Source: an uncultured Oscillospiraceae bacterium
Lineage (GTDB): Bacteria; Bacillota; Clostridia; Oscillospirales; Oscillospiraceae
Assembly: GCA_944387035.1 (NCBI GenBank)
Contig: CALXDJ010000004.1
Coordinates: 1 to 64,000 of the forward strand
Direction of reading: 5' to 3'
DNA: 64,000 bases
Positions 25,449 to 35,042 of the stretch are shown piece by piece. The first letter of the stretch is position 1, and each line of letters opens with the position of its first letter. The notes beneath the pieces were generated by a model that made no database searches, was not told the DNA's origin, and worked only from the letters and a program-made list of their open reading frames with translations. A program made the translations under genes and the position numbers.

Positions 25449-27845
25449 ATGGCAAAGCAGAGCCTGGTCATCGTGGAGTCTCCCGCGAAGGCCAAAACCA
25501 TCGGCAAATATCTGGGCAAGGACTTCACCGTCAAGGCCTGTATGGGCCATCTGCGGGACCTGCCGAAGAGCACTCTGGGCGTGGACCTGGAGCATGATTT
25601 TGAGCCGGTCTACAAGCCCATCAAGGGAAAAGAAGAGATTATCAGCGATTTGAAAAAAGCAGCCAAAAGTGCGGATACTGTGTATCTGGCAACCGACCCG
25701 GACCGGGAAGGCGAGGCCATTTCCTGGCATTTAAAGCAGCTTTTGAATCTGCCGGACGACAAAACCCGGCGGGTGACTTTTAACGAAATCACCAAGAAGG
25801 TAGTGCAGGAGAGCATTCAGGAGCCCCGGGACATCGACCAAAACCTGGTGGATGCCCAGCAGGCCCGCCGGATCCTGGACCGGATCGTGGGCTATGAGCT
25901 GAGCCCCCTGCTGTGGAAAAAGATCCGCCGGGGACTGTCCGCGGGCCGGGTGCAGTCCGTTGCCACCCGGATGGTGGACGACCGGGACCGGGAGATCGAG
26001 GCTTTCCAGCCGGAGGAGTACTGGACCCTGGACGCCAATCTTCTGGGCAACGACCTCAAGAAGATGGCCTTTGCCGCCCGGTACTACGGCAAAAACGGCA
26101 AAAAGGCCGAGCTCAAATCCGCCGCTGAGGTGGACGAGGTAGTGCGGGAGACGGAAAACGCTGTGTTTTCCGTCAAGAGTGTCAAGCGGGCGGATAAGCA
26201 GCGCAGCCCCTCTCCGCCGTTTACCACTTCCACCATGCAGCAGGAGGCTTCCCGGAAGCTGTCCATGACGCCCCGGCGCACCATGGCCATTGCCCAGCAG
26301 CTTTATGAGGGCGTGGACATTGAGGGCGAGGGGACCGTGGGTCTCATCACCTATATGCGTACGGACTCCCTGCGCCTTTCTGAGGAGGCGGTGGCAGCTG
26401 CCCAGGAGTTCATTGTAGGCCGCTACGGTCAGAACTATTATCCCGTCAAAGGCCCCAACCACTACAAGGCCAAGGCTACGGCTCAGGATGCCCATGAGGC
26501 CATCCGGCCCAGCAATGTCAACTGGACGCCGGAGATGCTCAAAAAAGACCTGACCGGTGAGCAGTACCGGCTTTACCGGCTGATCTGGAGCCGGTTTGTT
26601 GCCTGTCAGATGGCCAACGCCGTCTATGACAGCGTGGCTGTGGAGATCGAGGCGGCGGAGCACAGCTTCCGGGCCTCTGCTTCCAGCTTGAAGTTTGCCG
26701 GTTATACCGCTGTATATGAAGAGGGCCGGGACGAGGAAAAGGAAGAGAAGGAATCCCCCCTGCCTGCCCTGCAGGAAGGGGAGCGGCTGGCGCTGCGGGA
26801 CTTCTCCCGGGACCAGCACTTCACCCAGCCTCCCGCCCACTATACCGACGCCACCCTGATCCGCGCCATGGAGGAGCAGGGCATTGGCCGTCCCTCCACC
26901 TATGCGCCCACAGTGTCCACCATTCTGGACCGGGAGTATGTGGTCAAGGAAGGCAAATACCTGCATATCACCAACCTGGGCCGGGTGGTGACGGCGCTGA
27001 TGAAGGAACGGTTCAGCGACATTGCCGACTTGAAGTTTACGGCCAACATGGAGCAGCGCCTGGACTCTGTGGAAGAGGGTGCGACTCCCTGGAAGTCCGT
27101 TCTGCGGGACTTTTACGGGGAGTTTGACCACGACCTCAAGCAGGCCGAGCAGGAACTGGACGGCGTGCGTATCAAGGTTCCCGATGAGGTCAGTGAGGAG
27201 ATTTGTCCCGAGTGCGGACGGAATCTGGTGATCAAGTCCGGCCGGTTTGGGCGCTTTTTGGCCTGCCCGGGTTATCCGGAATGCAGCTTTACCATGCCGT
27301 TGGTGGTGGAGATGCCGGGCCGGTGTCCCAAGTGCGGCGGGCGGATCATGAAGCGGACCGGTACCAGCAAGAAAACGGGCAAGCAGTACACGTATTATTG
27401 CTGCGAGCACATGAACAGCCGGGATGAGTCCGCCAAATGTGACTTTATGACCTGGGATGTGCCGGTGAAGGACGATTGCCCGGTTTGCGGCCATACCATG
27501 TTTAAAAAGGCTGGCCGGGGCTTCAAGAAGCCGTTTTGCATCAATCCCGAATGCTCCAACTTCCTGCCGGAGGACCAGAGAGGTTATCCCAAGAAGCCTG
27601 CGGCGGAGAGCAAGAGCGAAGAGGCTGAAGCCGGAACGGAGGAAGCCAAGCCGGCGGCAAAGAAATCCGCAGCCAAGAAGGCTGCATCGGAAAAGACGAC
27701 CGCTAAGAAGCCTGCTGCCAAGAAAACCACGGCCAAAGCAGCAACCAAGAAGCCTGCTGCCAAAAAGACCACCGCAAAAAAGCCTGCGGCGAGTAAGGCA
27801 GCTGCCAAGAGCAAGAAACAGGACGCTGAAGAGGCGGAAAGCTGA
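25449..27845 (+). CDS. topA: DNA topoisomerase I
   Basis: Type IA topoisomerase that relaxes negative supercoils; 798 residues. The Toprim domain is at the N-terminus (LVIVESPAKAKTIGKYLG; DPDREGEAISWH), and the catalytic Tyr lies in GLITYMRTDSLRLS (about residue 302). Three C-terminal zinc-binding modules follow (CPECGRN; CPKCGGRIM; CPVCGH, about 585-710). The last 80 residues are a Lys/Ala-rich tail with repeated AAKK/PAAKKTT units, probably a nonspecific DNA-binding extension. The ribosome binding site is CTGGAGG. It belongs to the dprA-topA-trmFO-plsX transcription unit. Confidence 0.97.
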   Translation: MAKQSLVIVESPAKAKTIGKYLGKDFTVKACMGHLRDLPKSTLGVDLEHDFEPVYKPIKGKEEIISDLKKAAKSADTVYLATDPDREGEAISWHLKQLLNLPDDKTRRVTFNEITKKVVQESIQEPRDIDQNLVDAQQARRILDRIVGYELSPLLWKKIRRGLSAGRVQSVATRMVDDRDREIEAFQPEEYWTLDANLLGNDLKKMAFAARYYGKNGKKAELKSAAEVDEVVRETENAVFSVKSVKRADKQRSPSPPFTTSTMQQEASRKLSMTPRRTMAIAQQLYEGVDIEGEGTVGLITYMRTDSLRLSEEAVAAAQEFIVGRYGQNYYPVKGPNHYKAKATAQDAHEAIRPSNVNWTPEMLKKDLTGEQYRLYRLIWSRFVACQMANAVYDSVAVEIEAAEHSFRASASSLKFAGYTAVYEEGRDEEKEEKESPLPALQEGERLALRDFSRDQHFTQPPAHYTDATLIRAMEEQGIGRPSTYAPTVSTILDREYVVKEGKYLHITNLGRVVTALMKERFSDIADLKFTANMEQRLDSVEEGATPWKSVLRDFYGEFDHDLKQAEQELDGVRIKVPDEVSEEICPECGRNLVIKSGRFGRFLACPGYPECSFTMPLVVEMPGRCPKCGGRIMKRTGTSKKTGKQYTYYCCEHMNSRDESAKCDFMTWDVPVKDDCPVCGHTMFKKAGRGFKKPFCINPECSNFLPEDQRGYPKKPAAESKSEEAEAGTEEAKPAAKKSAAKKAASEKTTAKKPAAKKTTAKAATKKPAAKKTTAKKPAASKAAAKSKKQDAEEAES

Positions 27846-27907
27846 GCAGCGAGCGAGTGTCCGGGCGGGAAGCGCCGGATAGAATCCAACACACAGGGGG
27901 AGCGCCT

Positions 27908-29218
27908 ATGGAAGTAACAGTGATTGGAGCAGGCCTGGCGGGCAGCGAGTGTGCCTGGCAATTGGCCCAGCGTGGAATCGACGTCATCCTCCGGGAGATG
28001 AAGCCGGAGAAAAAGACCCCGGCTCACACAACGGATCAGTTTGCGGAGCTGTGCTGCTCCAATTCTCTGCGCAGCGACCAGCTGGAAAACGCGGTGGGCC
28101 TTTTGAAAGAGGAGCTGCGCCGGATGGGTTCCCTGATTCTCTCCTGTGCGGATGCAACCCGGGTGGAAGCCGGCGGGGCCCTGGCGGTGGACCGCCACGG
28201 CTTTGCAGCTCTGGTGACGGAACGGATCCGGAATCATCCCCGGATCCGGGTCGTTCCCGGTGAGGTGACTGCTCTGCCGGAGCAGGGGGAAGTCGTGGTG
28301 GCCTCCGGCCCGTTGACCTCCGATGCCCTGGCCCAGGAGCTTCAAAAACTGCTGGGAGCGGACAGCGACCTGCATTTCTACGATGCGGCCGCGCCGCTGG
28401 TATCTGCCGAGAGTGTGGATATGGACAAGGCGTGGTTTGGCTCCCGGTACGACCGGGGAACGGCGGACTATGTCAACTGCCCCATGACGGAAGAGGAGTA
28501 TGACGCCTTCTGGCAGGCGCTGACCACGGCGCAGGAGGCGGAGGTTCACGGTTTCGAGGACAAGATGGTTTTCGAGGGATGCATGCCGGTGGAGGTCATG
28601 GCCCGCCGGGGCCACGACACCCTCTGCTATGGTCCGCTCAAGCCCCGTGGCTTAAAAGATCCCCGGACGGGGAAGGAACCCTATGCCGTGGTGCAGCTGC
28701 GGCGGGACAATGCCGCCGGAACAGTCTACAACCTGGTGGGATTCCAGACCCATCTGCGGTTTCCGGAGCAGCGCCGGGTCTTTTCCATGATTCCGGCGCT
28801 CCACGATGCGGAGTTTTTGCGCTACGGCGTCATGCACCGCAATACCTTTTTGAATTCTCCCCGGCTGCTGGACCGGTATTACCGGCTCAAATCCCGGCCC
28901 GAGATCTCCTTTGCCGGACAGATGACCGGCGTGGAGGGCTATGTGGAGTCTGCTGCCAGCGGATTTTTGGTAGGCGTGGAGACTGCCCGGCGTTTGACGG
29001 GACGGCCTCCCATCAATTTCCCCCAGGAGACGGCGGTGGGTGCTTTGGCGCTGTATGTATCCAATCCCGCTGCCACCGCGTTCCAGCCCATGAATATCAA
29101 TTTCGGCATTATCCCGCCTCTGGATCATCGGGTGAAGGGGAAGCGGAATAAAAATGCCGAGCTGTCCCAGCGGTCACTGGCCATCATTGATGCGCTCAAA
29201 GAGGAGGTTCTCGCATGA
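27908..29218 (+). CDS. trmFO: Methylenetetrahydrofolate-tRNA-(uracil-5-)-methyltransferase TrmFO
   Basis: Folate- and FAD-dependent enzyme that makes ribothymidine-54 in tRNA; 436 residues. The FAD-binding motif GAGLAGSECAWQLA is at the N-terminus, the CCSNSLRSDQLENAVGLLK segment follows, and the C-terminal NFGIIPPL block is typical. The start is ATG 27908 behind AGGGGGAG. The stop overlaps the plsX start (ATGA), implying translational coupling. Confidence 0.95.
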   Translation: MEVTVIGAGLAGSECAWQLAQRGIDVILREMKPEKKTPAHTTDQFAELCCSNSLRSDQLENAVGLLKEELRRMGSLILSCADATRVEAGGALAVDRHGFAALVTERIRNHPRIRVVPGEVTALPEQGEVVVASGPLTSDALAQELQKLLGADSDLHFYDAAAPLVSAESVDMDKAWFGSRYDRGTADYVNCPMTEEEYDAFWQALTTAQEAEVHGFEDKMVFEGCMPVEVMARRGHDTLCYGPLKPRGLKDPRTGKEPYAVVQLRRDNAAGTVYNLVGFQTHLRFPEQRRVFSMIPALHDAEFLRYGVMHRNTFLNSPRLLDRYYRLKSRPEISFAGQMTGVEGYVESAASGFLVGVETARRLTGRPPINFPQETAVGALALYVSNPAATAFQPMNINFGIIPPLDHRVKGKRNKNAELSQRSLAIIDALKEEVLA

Positions 29219-30249
29219 AGATCATCGTAGACGCAATGGGCGGCGACAATGCCCCCCAGGCCATCGTACAGGGTGCTTTGGATGCTCATAAGGCCTATGG
29301 AGTGGAAATTCTGCTGGTAGGCCGGGCGGCGGAGGTGCTGCGGGCTGTGGAGGCCTGCGGGGAAAAGACTCTGCCTGCCGGCGTGGAGATCCGGGATGCC
29401 AGCGAGGTGGTGGAGATTGCCGACGATCCCGCTACCGCCTTCAAGATGAAGAAGGATTCCTCCCTGACGGTGGGACTGAACCTGCTCAAAGCCGGGGCGG
29501 GAGACGCCTTTGTCTCCGCTGGTTCCACCGGTGCTCTGCTGGCCGGGGCTACGCTGCTGGTCAAGCGGATTCGCGGCATCCGTCGGGCCGCCATGGGCCC
29601 GGTGATCCCCACCGCCACCGGTCGGGCAATTTTGTGCGATTGCGGTGCCAATGCCGAGTGCACAGCGGAGTATCTGCTTCAGTTCGCGTATTTGGGCAAT
29701 TACTATGCCAAGCGGGTGCTGGGAATTGAGTCTCCCCGGGTGGGACTTCTGAATATCGGCGCAGAGGAGGAAAAGGGCGATACTCTGCGCCATGAGGCCT
29801 ATGCCCTGCTGACCCAGGCATCCGAGGCCGGACGGATTCGGTTCATCGGCAATATCGAGGCCAATGATGTCATGATGGGCGGCGCCGATGTGGTGGTGGC
29901 TGACGGCTTTACCGGAAACGTGATGCTCAAGGGTCTGGAAGGAACCGCCAAGTTCCTGCTCAAGGAGCTCAAGAAGGTGTTTCTCTCCAGCACCAAGACG
30001 AAGTTGGCTGCCGCCATGGTCAAAGGAGAGCTGGGCGGCTTGAAAAAGGCGCTGGATCCCGGTGAAACCGGCGGTACGCCGTTCCTGGGAATCTCCCGGC
30101 CTGTGATCAAGGCCCACGGTTCTTCCGATGCCCGGGCGCTGTGCAATGCGGTGCTGCGGGCCAAGGAGTATGCCGAGAGCGGATTCATCTCGGATATCGA
30201 GGCCAACATCGATTTGATGCGTGTGGAGCGGCCGGCAGAAAAAGTGTAA
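29215..30249 (+). CDS. plsX: Phosphate acyltransferase PlsX
   Basis: Converts acyl-ACP to acyl-phosphate, the first step in phospholipid synthesis by the PlsX/PlsY route; 344 residues. The conserved N-terminus MKIIVDAMGGDNAPQAIV and the VVADGFTGNVMLKGLEG block are present. Its start overlaps the trmFO stop by four bases. acpP, its substrate carrier, follows 73 bases later behind a separate promoter. Confidence 0.96.
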   Translation: MKIIVDAMGGDNAPQAIVQGALDAHKAYGVEILLVGRAAEVLRAVEACGEKTLPAGVEIRDASEVVEIADDPATAFKMKKDSSLTVGLNLLKAGAGDAFVSAGSTGALLAGATLLVKRIRGIRRAAMGPVIPTATGRAILCDCGANAECTAEYLLQFAYLGNYYAKRVLGIESPRVGLLNIGAEEEKGDTLRHEAYALLTQASEAGRIRFIGNIEANDVMMGGADVVVADGFTGNVMLKGLEGTAKFLLKELKKVFLSSTKTKLAAAMVKGELGGLKKALDPGETGGTPFLGISRPVIKAHGSSDARALCNAVLRAKEYAESGFISDIEANIDLMRVERPAEKV

Positions 30250-30255
30250 ACCCTC

Positions 30256-30285
30256 TTGACAGAGGCGCGGCACTTGCCGTATGAT
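30256..30285 (+). promoter_or_regulatory. Promoter of acpP-rnc
   Basis: TTGACA (30256-30261), 18 bases, TATGAT (30280-30285). It gives the abundant acyl carrier protein its own promoter within the plsX-acpP-rnc cluster. Confidence 0.8.
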
Positions 30286-30322
30286 TACCCCAACAGAGCA
30301 TAATACATGAGGGGTGAACGTC

Positions 30323-30568
30323 ATGTCGATTGAAGAGATTTTCCAGACAATGCGGGAACTGGTGGCGGAGCAGTTTGCTTTGGAGCCGGAAGAGGTTACC
30401 ATGGACACCGCGTTCGAGGAGGACCTGGGCGCCGACTCTGTGGATTTGGTGGAGCTGGTCATGGCCATCGAAGAAGAGTTTGAGGTGGGCGAAATCCAGG
30501 AAGAGGATCTCAGCGGCCTCAAGACCGTCGGCGATACGGTCAACTACATTGCCAGCAAGGTGAAGTAA
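30323..30568 (+). CDS. acpP: Acyl carrier protein
   Basis: 81-residue carrier of fatty acyl chains. The phosphopantetheine attachment Ser is in GADSVDLVELVMAIEE (about residue 38), where DSV replaces the more common DSL. The protein is strongly acidic, as expected. The start is ATG 30323 (MSIEEIFQTM) behind GAGGGGTG; the frame extends to a GTG 9 bases upstream. It sits between plsX and rnc, the usual Firmicute neighbourhood. Confidence 0.94.
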   Translation: MSIEEIFQTMRELVAEQFALEPEEVTMDTAFEEDLGADSVDLVELVMAIEEEFEVGEIQEEDLSGLKTVGDTVNYIASKVK

Positions 30569-30579
30569 ACGTATGGAAC

Positions 30580-30608
30580 ACCCCGCCTGCGTGCGGGGTT
30601 TCCTTTTG
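30580..30608 (+). terminator. Weak hairpin between acpP and rnc
   Basis: CCCCGC (30581-30586) pairs with GCGGGG (30593-30598), followed by a T-rich stretch. The stem is only 6-7 bp, so it may lower rather than stop expression of rnc. Confidence 0.5.
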
Positions 30609-30620
30609 GAGAGGACCAAT

Positions 30621-31304
30621 ATGGTGGAACTGGAGAAAAAACTAAATTATACCTTCCGCAATCCGGCACTGCTGGAGGAGGCATTGAGCCACAGCTCTTA
30701 TGCCAATGAACACCGGGCGGGGCATTTGAACAGCAATGAGCGGCTGGAGTTCCTGGGGGATTCCGTGCTGGGATTTGTGACGGCGGAGTTTTTGTTCCTC
30801 CAGCACCCGGACCTGCCGGAGGGAGACCTGACCCGGATTCGGGCGGCGCTGGTGTGTGAACAGAGCCTGTATGAGGTGGCGCGGAAGCTGGACCTGGGCA
30901 GCTATCTGAAGCTGGGCCGGGGAGAAGAAGCCGGCGGCGGACGGGAGCGGACCTCGATCCTGGCCGATGCCATGGAAGCCGTGTTTGCGGCTGTCTATCT
31001 GGACGGCGGTATTACAGCGGCTTCTGCCCTGATTCATCAGTGCCTGCTGGATGCGGAGAAGGAAGAGGCGGTGGAAGAGCGCCGCCGGGATTACAAGACC
31101 GCGCTGCAGGAGCTGGTCCAGCGGCAGGCTGATCAGGTTTTGGTCTACCAGGTGGTAGGCGAGCAGGGACCGGATCATGCCAAGACGTTTGAGGCAGAGG
31201 TGCTGCTCAACGGTACGCCGCTTGGCACCGGCTGCGGACACAGCAAAAAAGAAGCCGAACAGGCTGCGGCGAAAAGCGCATTGGAAGCGTTGGAACATGA
31301 ATAA
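30621..31304 (+). CDS. rnc: Ribonuclease III
   Basis: Double-strand-specific endoribonuclease that processes rRNA precursors and some mRNAs; 227 residues. The signature NERLEFLGDSVLGFV (about 37-51) and the second metal-binding region ADAMEAVFAAVYLDGG are intact. A C-terminal dsRNA-binding domain (about 157-226) ends in KKEAEQAAAKSALEAL. The start is ATG 30621 (MVELEKKLNYTF) behind GGAGAGGA. In many relatives smc and ftsY follow; here uppP does. Confidence 0.96.
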   Translation: MVELEKKLNYTFRNPALLEEALSHSSYANEHRAGHLNSNERLEFLGDSVLGFVTAEFLFLQHPDLPEGDLTRIRAALVCEQSLYEVARKLDLGSYLKLGRGEEAGGGRERTSILADAMEAVFAAVYLDGGITAASALIHQCLLDAEKEEAVEERRRDYKTALQELVQRQADQVLVYQVVGEQGPDHAKTFEAEVLLNGTPLGTGCGHSKKEAEQAAAKSALEALEHE

Positions 31305-31309
31305 GCTTG

Positions 31310-31345
31310 CACCGGGGACTGCCCATGGGCGGTCCCCGGTGTGTT
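31310..31345 (+). terminator. Probable terminator after rnc
   Basis: CACCGGGGACTGCC (31310-31323) pairs with the arm ending at 31341 (one T-G pair, loop CATG). Only a short T-run follows. Confidence 0.65.
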
Positions 31346-31439
31346 TGGCTTTGCGGCGGAAATATGACTGGAATTTATGTCGCCTTCATGCTATACTATT
31401 TCCGTGTGAAAATTTTTTGATTTAAAGGAGCGTGTACCT

Positions 31440-32276
31440 ATGTCCCTGCTCTCATCCATTCTGTTGGGATTTATCCAGGGTCTGACGGAGTTTTTGCCCG
31501 TTTCCAGCTCCGGCCATCTGGCCATTGCGGAGCATTTGTTGGGAATGTCCGGCGCGTCGGACATTCCGGAGTTTTTTGATGTGCTGCTGCATCTGGGCAC
31601 CCTGGTAGCGGTGTTTGTAGCCTATTGGGCCGAGGTGCGGGATATGGTGCTGGAGTTTTTCCGTGGGGCAAAAGACTTAGCACATGGAACCACCCCTACA
31701 CCGATCCCCCCGGCGCGCCGGATGGTCTTGCTGATTATTGTGGGAACTCTGCCGCTGTTTGTGGTGCTCCCGATCAAGGATTTTGTGGAAGGTCTGGCGG
31801 ATAACATGTATTTTGTGGGCGGTGCCCTGCTGGTAACCGGCTGCCTGCTGTTTGCCAGTGACCGGGTTCGTAAGGGACATAAGAGTGAGCGCTCCGTCCG
31901 AATCCAGGATGTGCTGGTGGTGGGTCTGGCGCAGGCCATCGCGACCTGCCCCGGTATTTCCCGCTCTGGCACCACCATTACCGCCGGCTGCTTTGTGGGC
32001 TTTGACCGCAAATTTGCCGTGCGCTATTCCTTCCTCATGTCCATTCCCGCCATTCTGGGCGCCAACATCCTCAGCCTGAAGGATGCGGTTTCCGCTGGGA
32101 TCATCTGGGCGGATGTGCCGGTTTATCTGGTGGGGGTGGTCGTGGCTGCCGGTGTGGGATATGCCTGCATCCGGCTGCTGAAGATGATTGCCGAAAAGGG
32201 CAAGTTCGGATTCTTTGCCTATTATTGCTGGGCAGCCGGCGTGGTAACGCTGATTTTGACCCTGCTGCAGAACTAA
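31440..32276 (+). CDS. uppP: Undecaprenyl-diphosphate phosphatase UppP (BacA)
   Basis: Integral membrane enzyme that recycles undecaprenyl diphosphate for cell-wall synthesis and confers bacitracin tolerance; 278 residues with about eight membrane segments. Both signature blocks are present: QGLTEFLPVSSSGHLAIAEH near the N-terminus and ATCPGISRSGTTITAG (about 168-183). The ribosome binding site is AAAGGAG. A possible -10 box TATACT (31392-31397) lies upstream without a good -35. The FtsK-like translocase gene starts 18 bases after the stop, so both wall-related genes may share a transcript. Confidence 0.95.
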   Translation: MSLLSSILLGFIQGLTEFLPVSSSGHLAIAEHLLGMSGASDIPEFFDVLLHLGTLVAVFVAYWAEVRDMVLEFFRGAKDLAHGTTPTPIPPARRMVLLIIVGTLPLFVVLPIKDFVEGLADNMYFVGGALLVTGCLLFASDRVRKGHKSERSVRIQDVLVVGLAQAIATCPGISRSGTTITAGCFVGFDRKFAVRYSFLMSIPAILGANILSLKDAVSAGIIWADVPVYLVGVVVAAGVGYACIRLLKMIAEKGKFGFFAYYCWAAGVVTLILTLLQN

Positions 32277-32294
32277 GCATCGGAGGTACGTACT

Positions 32295-34907
32295 GTGGCT
32301 TCCTCATCACAAAAGAAATCCGCTTCGGGAAAAAAGCGCGGAAGTTCCAGCGCTTCCAGAAGTAAAAAAGCTGCGCCCCAGCCGCGCCCCATTCGCCGGG
32401 AGGTATGGGGCGTGGTGCTGCTGGTGCTGACTTTATGCACCCTGGTGAGTTATCTGGGGATCAGCGCGTTGTTTATCGATTGGCTGGCGGTGCTGCTCAA
32501 GGGCTTGTTCGGCTATGGGTACTGGCTGGCAGGACCGGCCATGCTGCTGGCAGCCGGCATTCTGCTGACCCATCACGGCCGGCCTGTTCGCCTGCGGGTA
32601 AGCTGCGCCCTGCTGCTGCCGATGCTCTTTGGTGTTTTGGGACATGTGCTGTTCTGCAAGGAGGTCTATCGCCCCTCCATTGCCATCTTGCGGGATCTGT
32701 GGATTTCCGGTGTGGGATTGATTTCCGGCGGTGCGGTCTCCGGCGTTCTGGCAGTGGGGTCGGTGGCGGTGTTCGCCAAGTTTGTCTCCGTGGTGATCTT
32801 CCTGATCCTGTTTGCCGTGATGCTGATGGTAGCGCTGCATATTACCCCGGGGATGCTGGTGGAAAAGTATCGTTCCCGTCCTCACTATGACTATGAGGAG
32901 GAGCCGGTTCGGGAAAAGCCGGCCCCCCGTCCGGCTCCGGTTGAGGCCCACAGAGTCCGCACACAGGAGCGGACGCAGATTGATTTCCCCTTGGACGATG
33001 TACCGCAGGAACCGCAGATGTCTTCCCGCGCTGTGCAGACGCCCGCCATTCCGGCTGGAAAGGAGCCGGGGCGGTTCACCAGCTTCTTCCGCCATAAGGC
33101 GGATGGGCAGAAGACGCCGGATCAGGTGCTCTCGGAGAGCGAGGCAGTGGAACAGCCCGCGCCCCGCAAGGCGGAGAAACCGGCCGCTCCGGTACCTGCG
33201 CCGATTCGGGCCGCCGAGCCGGCAGCTCCCGCGCCTGCTCCGGAATCCGCTCCCGCAGCACCGCTCCCCCAGGAGCCGGCATCTGCTCGGAAGGAGAAAA
33301 ACACCACGGCCCGGGAGGTGGCGGAGCAGACTGCCGCTGTCACCGAGGAGATTCAGGAGAAGCTGGCGGGAGAAGGGGACGACTACTGTTTCCCGCCCAT
33401 TACCCTGCTGCATCAGAGCCAGGGGGAAAACCATATCGAAGCCGGGGCCGAGCTGCGCAACAACTCCCGCCGCTTGGCGGAGACCCTCTCCAGCTTTGGC
33501 GTGGACGCTACAGCGGGAGATGTGGTGCACGGTCCCGCTGTCACCCGGTATGAGTTTGTCCTGGATCAGGGCGTCAAGCTCAGCAAGATCACCAATCTGG
33601 CGGATGATATCGCCCTGGCCCTGGGTGCTACCGGTGTGCGTATTGCACCCATTCCGGATAAGATCTCTGTGGTGGGCATCGAGGTGCCCAATAAGCAGGT
33701 GACCCCGGTTTTGATTCGGGATGTGCTGGAGTCCCGGGATTTTACGGAGCATCCCTCCAAGGTGGCGTTTGCTCTGGGCCGCGATATCGGCGGACGCAAC
33801 GTCATCGGCAATATTGAAAAGCTGCCTCACGTGCTCATTGCCGGTACCACCGGTTCCGGTAAGTCCGTATGTACCAACTCCCTGATTATCAGCCTGCTCT
33901 ATAAGTCCACGCCGGACGAGGTCCGCTTTATCATGGTGGACCCCAAGATGGTGGAATTGGCACCCTATAACGGTATTCCTCATCTGCTGATTCCGGTGGT
34001 GACGGATCCCAAGAAGGCTGCCGGTGCGCTGCAGTGGGCCGTGTTTGAGATGATGAAGCGGTACAAGACCTTCTCTGAGCACGGTGTCAAGAAGCTGGAG
34101 GAGTTCAACAAGCTGGCCCGGGCCACGGAGGGGATGGAGACCATGCCCGCAGTGGTGGTGGTCATCGACGAGCTGGCGGATTTGATGCTGGTGGCGGCCA
34201 AGGAAGTGGAAGAATCCATCTGCCGGGTCGCCCAGATGGGCCGTGCGGCTGGTGTGCATCTGGTGATCGCCACCCAACGTCCTTCTGCGGACGTCATCAC
34301 CGGCCTGATGAAGGCCAATATCCCCAGCCGGATTGCCTTTGCCGTGGCGTCCTCTCTGGAATCCCGCATCATTTTGGATACCACCGGCGCGGAAAAGCTG
34401 GTGGGTAAGGGCGATATGCTCTATGCCCCCCTGGGTGCCGGTAAGCCCACCCGTGTACAGGGCTGCTTTATCTCTCCGGAGGAGATCGAGGAAGTGGTGA
34501 CGTATGTCAAGCAGAGCGGCGAGGCCCAGTACTCCGACGAGGTGATTGCCAAGATCGAGGAGTCTGTCCAGGAGAAGGAGAAGGAGAAGGGCGGCAAGGG
34601 CGCTGCTTCCGCTGCCTCCGATGCTGGCGACGAAGAAGGGGATGAGCTGCTTCCCGCTGCCGTGGACGTGGTGCTGGAGACGGGACAAGCCTCTGTTTCC
34701 ATGCTGCAGCGGCGCTTGAAGCTGGGTTACTCCCGGGCAGCCCGTCTGGTGGACCAGATGGAAGAGCGGGGAATCGTAGGCCCCTTTGAGGGTTCCAAGC
34801 CCCGGCAGCTGCTCATCACCCGGGCCCAGTGGCAGGAGATGCAGATGGGCGGTCCGTCTGCTGCGGACGAATCAACACCTCCTGCGGACGAAGAGACCTC
34901 GCTGTGA
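32295..34907 (+). CDS. FtsK/SpoIIIE-family DNA translocase
   Basis: 870 residues. A basic Ser/Lys-rich N-terminus precedes about four to five membrane segments (about 36-190). A Pro/Ala/Glu-rich linker (about 195-345) leads to the motor domain, with Walker A GTTGSGKSV (about 515-523) and Walker B VVVVIDELADLM (about 620). A C-terminal gamma winged helix (about 785-850, SMLQRRLKLGYSRAARLVDQM) would read polar DNA motifs. It pumps chromosome ends across a closing septum during division or sporulation. Sequence alone does not separate FtsK from SpoIIIE. The start is GTG behind CGGAGG. A UUCG-loop terminator follows. Confidence 0.94.
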   Translation: MASSSQKKSASGKKRGSSSASRSKKAAPQPRPIRREVWGVVLLVLTLCTLVSYLGISALFIDWLAVLLKGLFGYGYWLAGPAMLLAAGILLTHHGRPVRLRVSCALLLPMLFGVLGHVLFCKEVYRPSIAILRDLWISGVGLISGGAVSGVLAVGSVAVFAKFVSVVIFLILFAVMLMVALHITPGMLVEKYRSRPHYDYEEEPVREKPAPRPAPVEAHRVRTQERTQIDFPLDDVPQEPQMSSRAVQTPAIPAGKEPGRFTSFFRHKADGQKTPDQVLSESEAVEQPAPRKAEKPAAPVPAPIRAAEPAAPAPAPESAPAAPLPQEPASARKEKNTTAREVAEQTAAVTEEIQEKLAGEGDDYCFPPITLLHQSQGENHIEAGAELRNNSRRLAETLSSFGVDATAGDVVHGPAVTRYEFVLDQGVKLSKITNLADDIALALGATGVRIAPIPDKISVVGIEVPNKQVTPVLIRDVLESRDFTEHPSKVAFALGRDIGGRNVIGNIEKLPHVLIAGTTGSGKSVCTNSLIISLLYKSTPDEVRFIMVDPKMVELAPYNGIPHLLIPVVTDPKKAAGALQWAVFEMMKRYKTFSEHGVKKLEEFNKLARATEGMETMPAVVVVIDELADLMLVAAKEVEESICRVAQMGRAAGVHLVIATQRPSADVITGLMKANIPSRIAFAVASSLESRIILDTTGAEKLVGKGDMLYAPLGAGKPTRVQGCFISPEEIEEVVTYVKQSGEAQYSDEVIAKIEESVQEKEKEKGGKGAASAASDAGDEEGDELLPAAVDVVLETGQASVSMLQRRLKLGYSRAARLVDQMEERGIVGPFEGSKPRQLLITRAQWQEMQMGGPSAADESTPPADEETSL

Positions 34908-34916
34908 GGAGTTTGG

Positions 34917-34944
34917 AAAAAGGAGTGGTTCGCCACTCCTTTTT
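34917..34944 (+). terminator. Terminator after the DNA translocase gene
   Basis: A perfect 12-bp stem (34917-34928 with 34933-34944) is closed by a TTCG tetraloop, with the T-run contained in the 3' arm. Confidence 0.92.
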
Positions 34945-34970
34945 CGCATATCCCCCCATGCGAAAAACTG

Positions 34971-34998
34971 TTGACATCATGAAAAAGAGTGTTACAAT
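34971..34998 (+). promoter_or_regulatory. Promoter of the aminotransferase-Dabb pair
   Basis: TTGACA (34971-34976), 16 bases, TACAAT (34993-34998). Confidence 0.82.
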
Positions 34999-35042
34999 AA
35001 GGGTACTTTGAACATTTCAACAATGGCAAGGAGGCCAATTCC

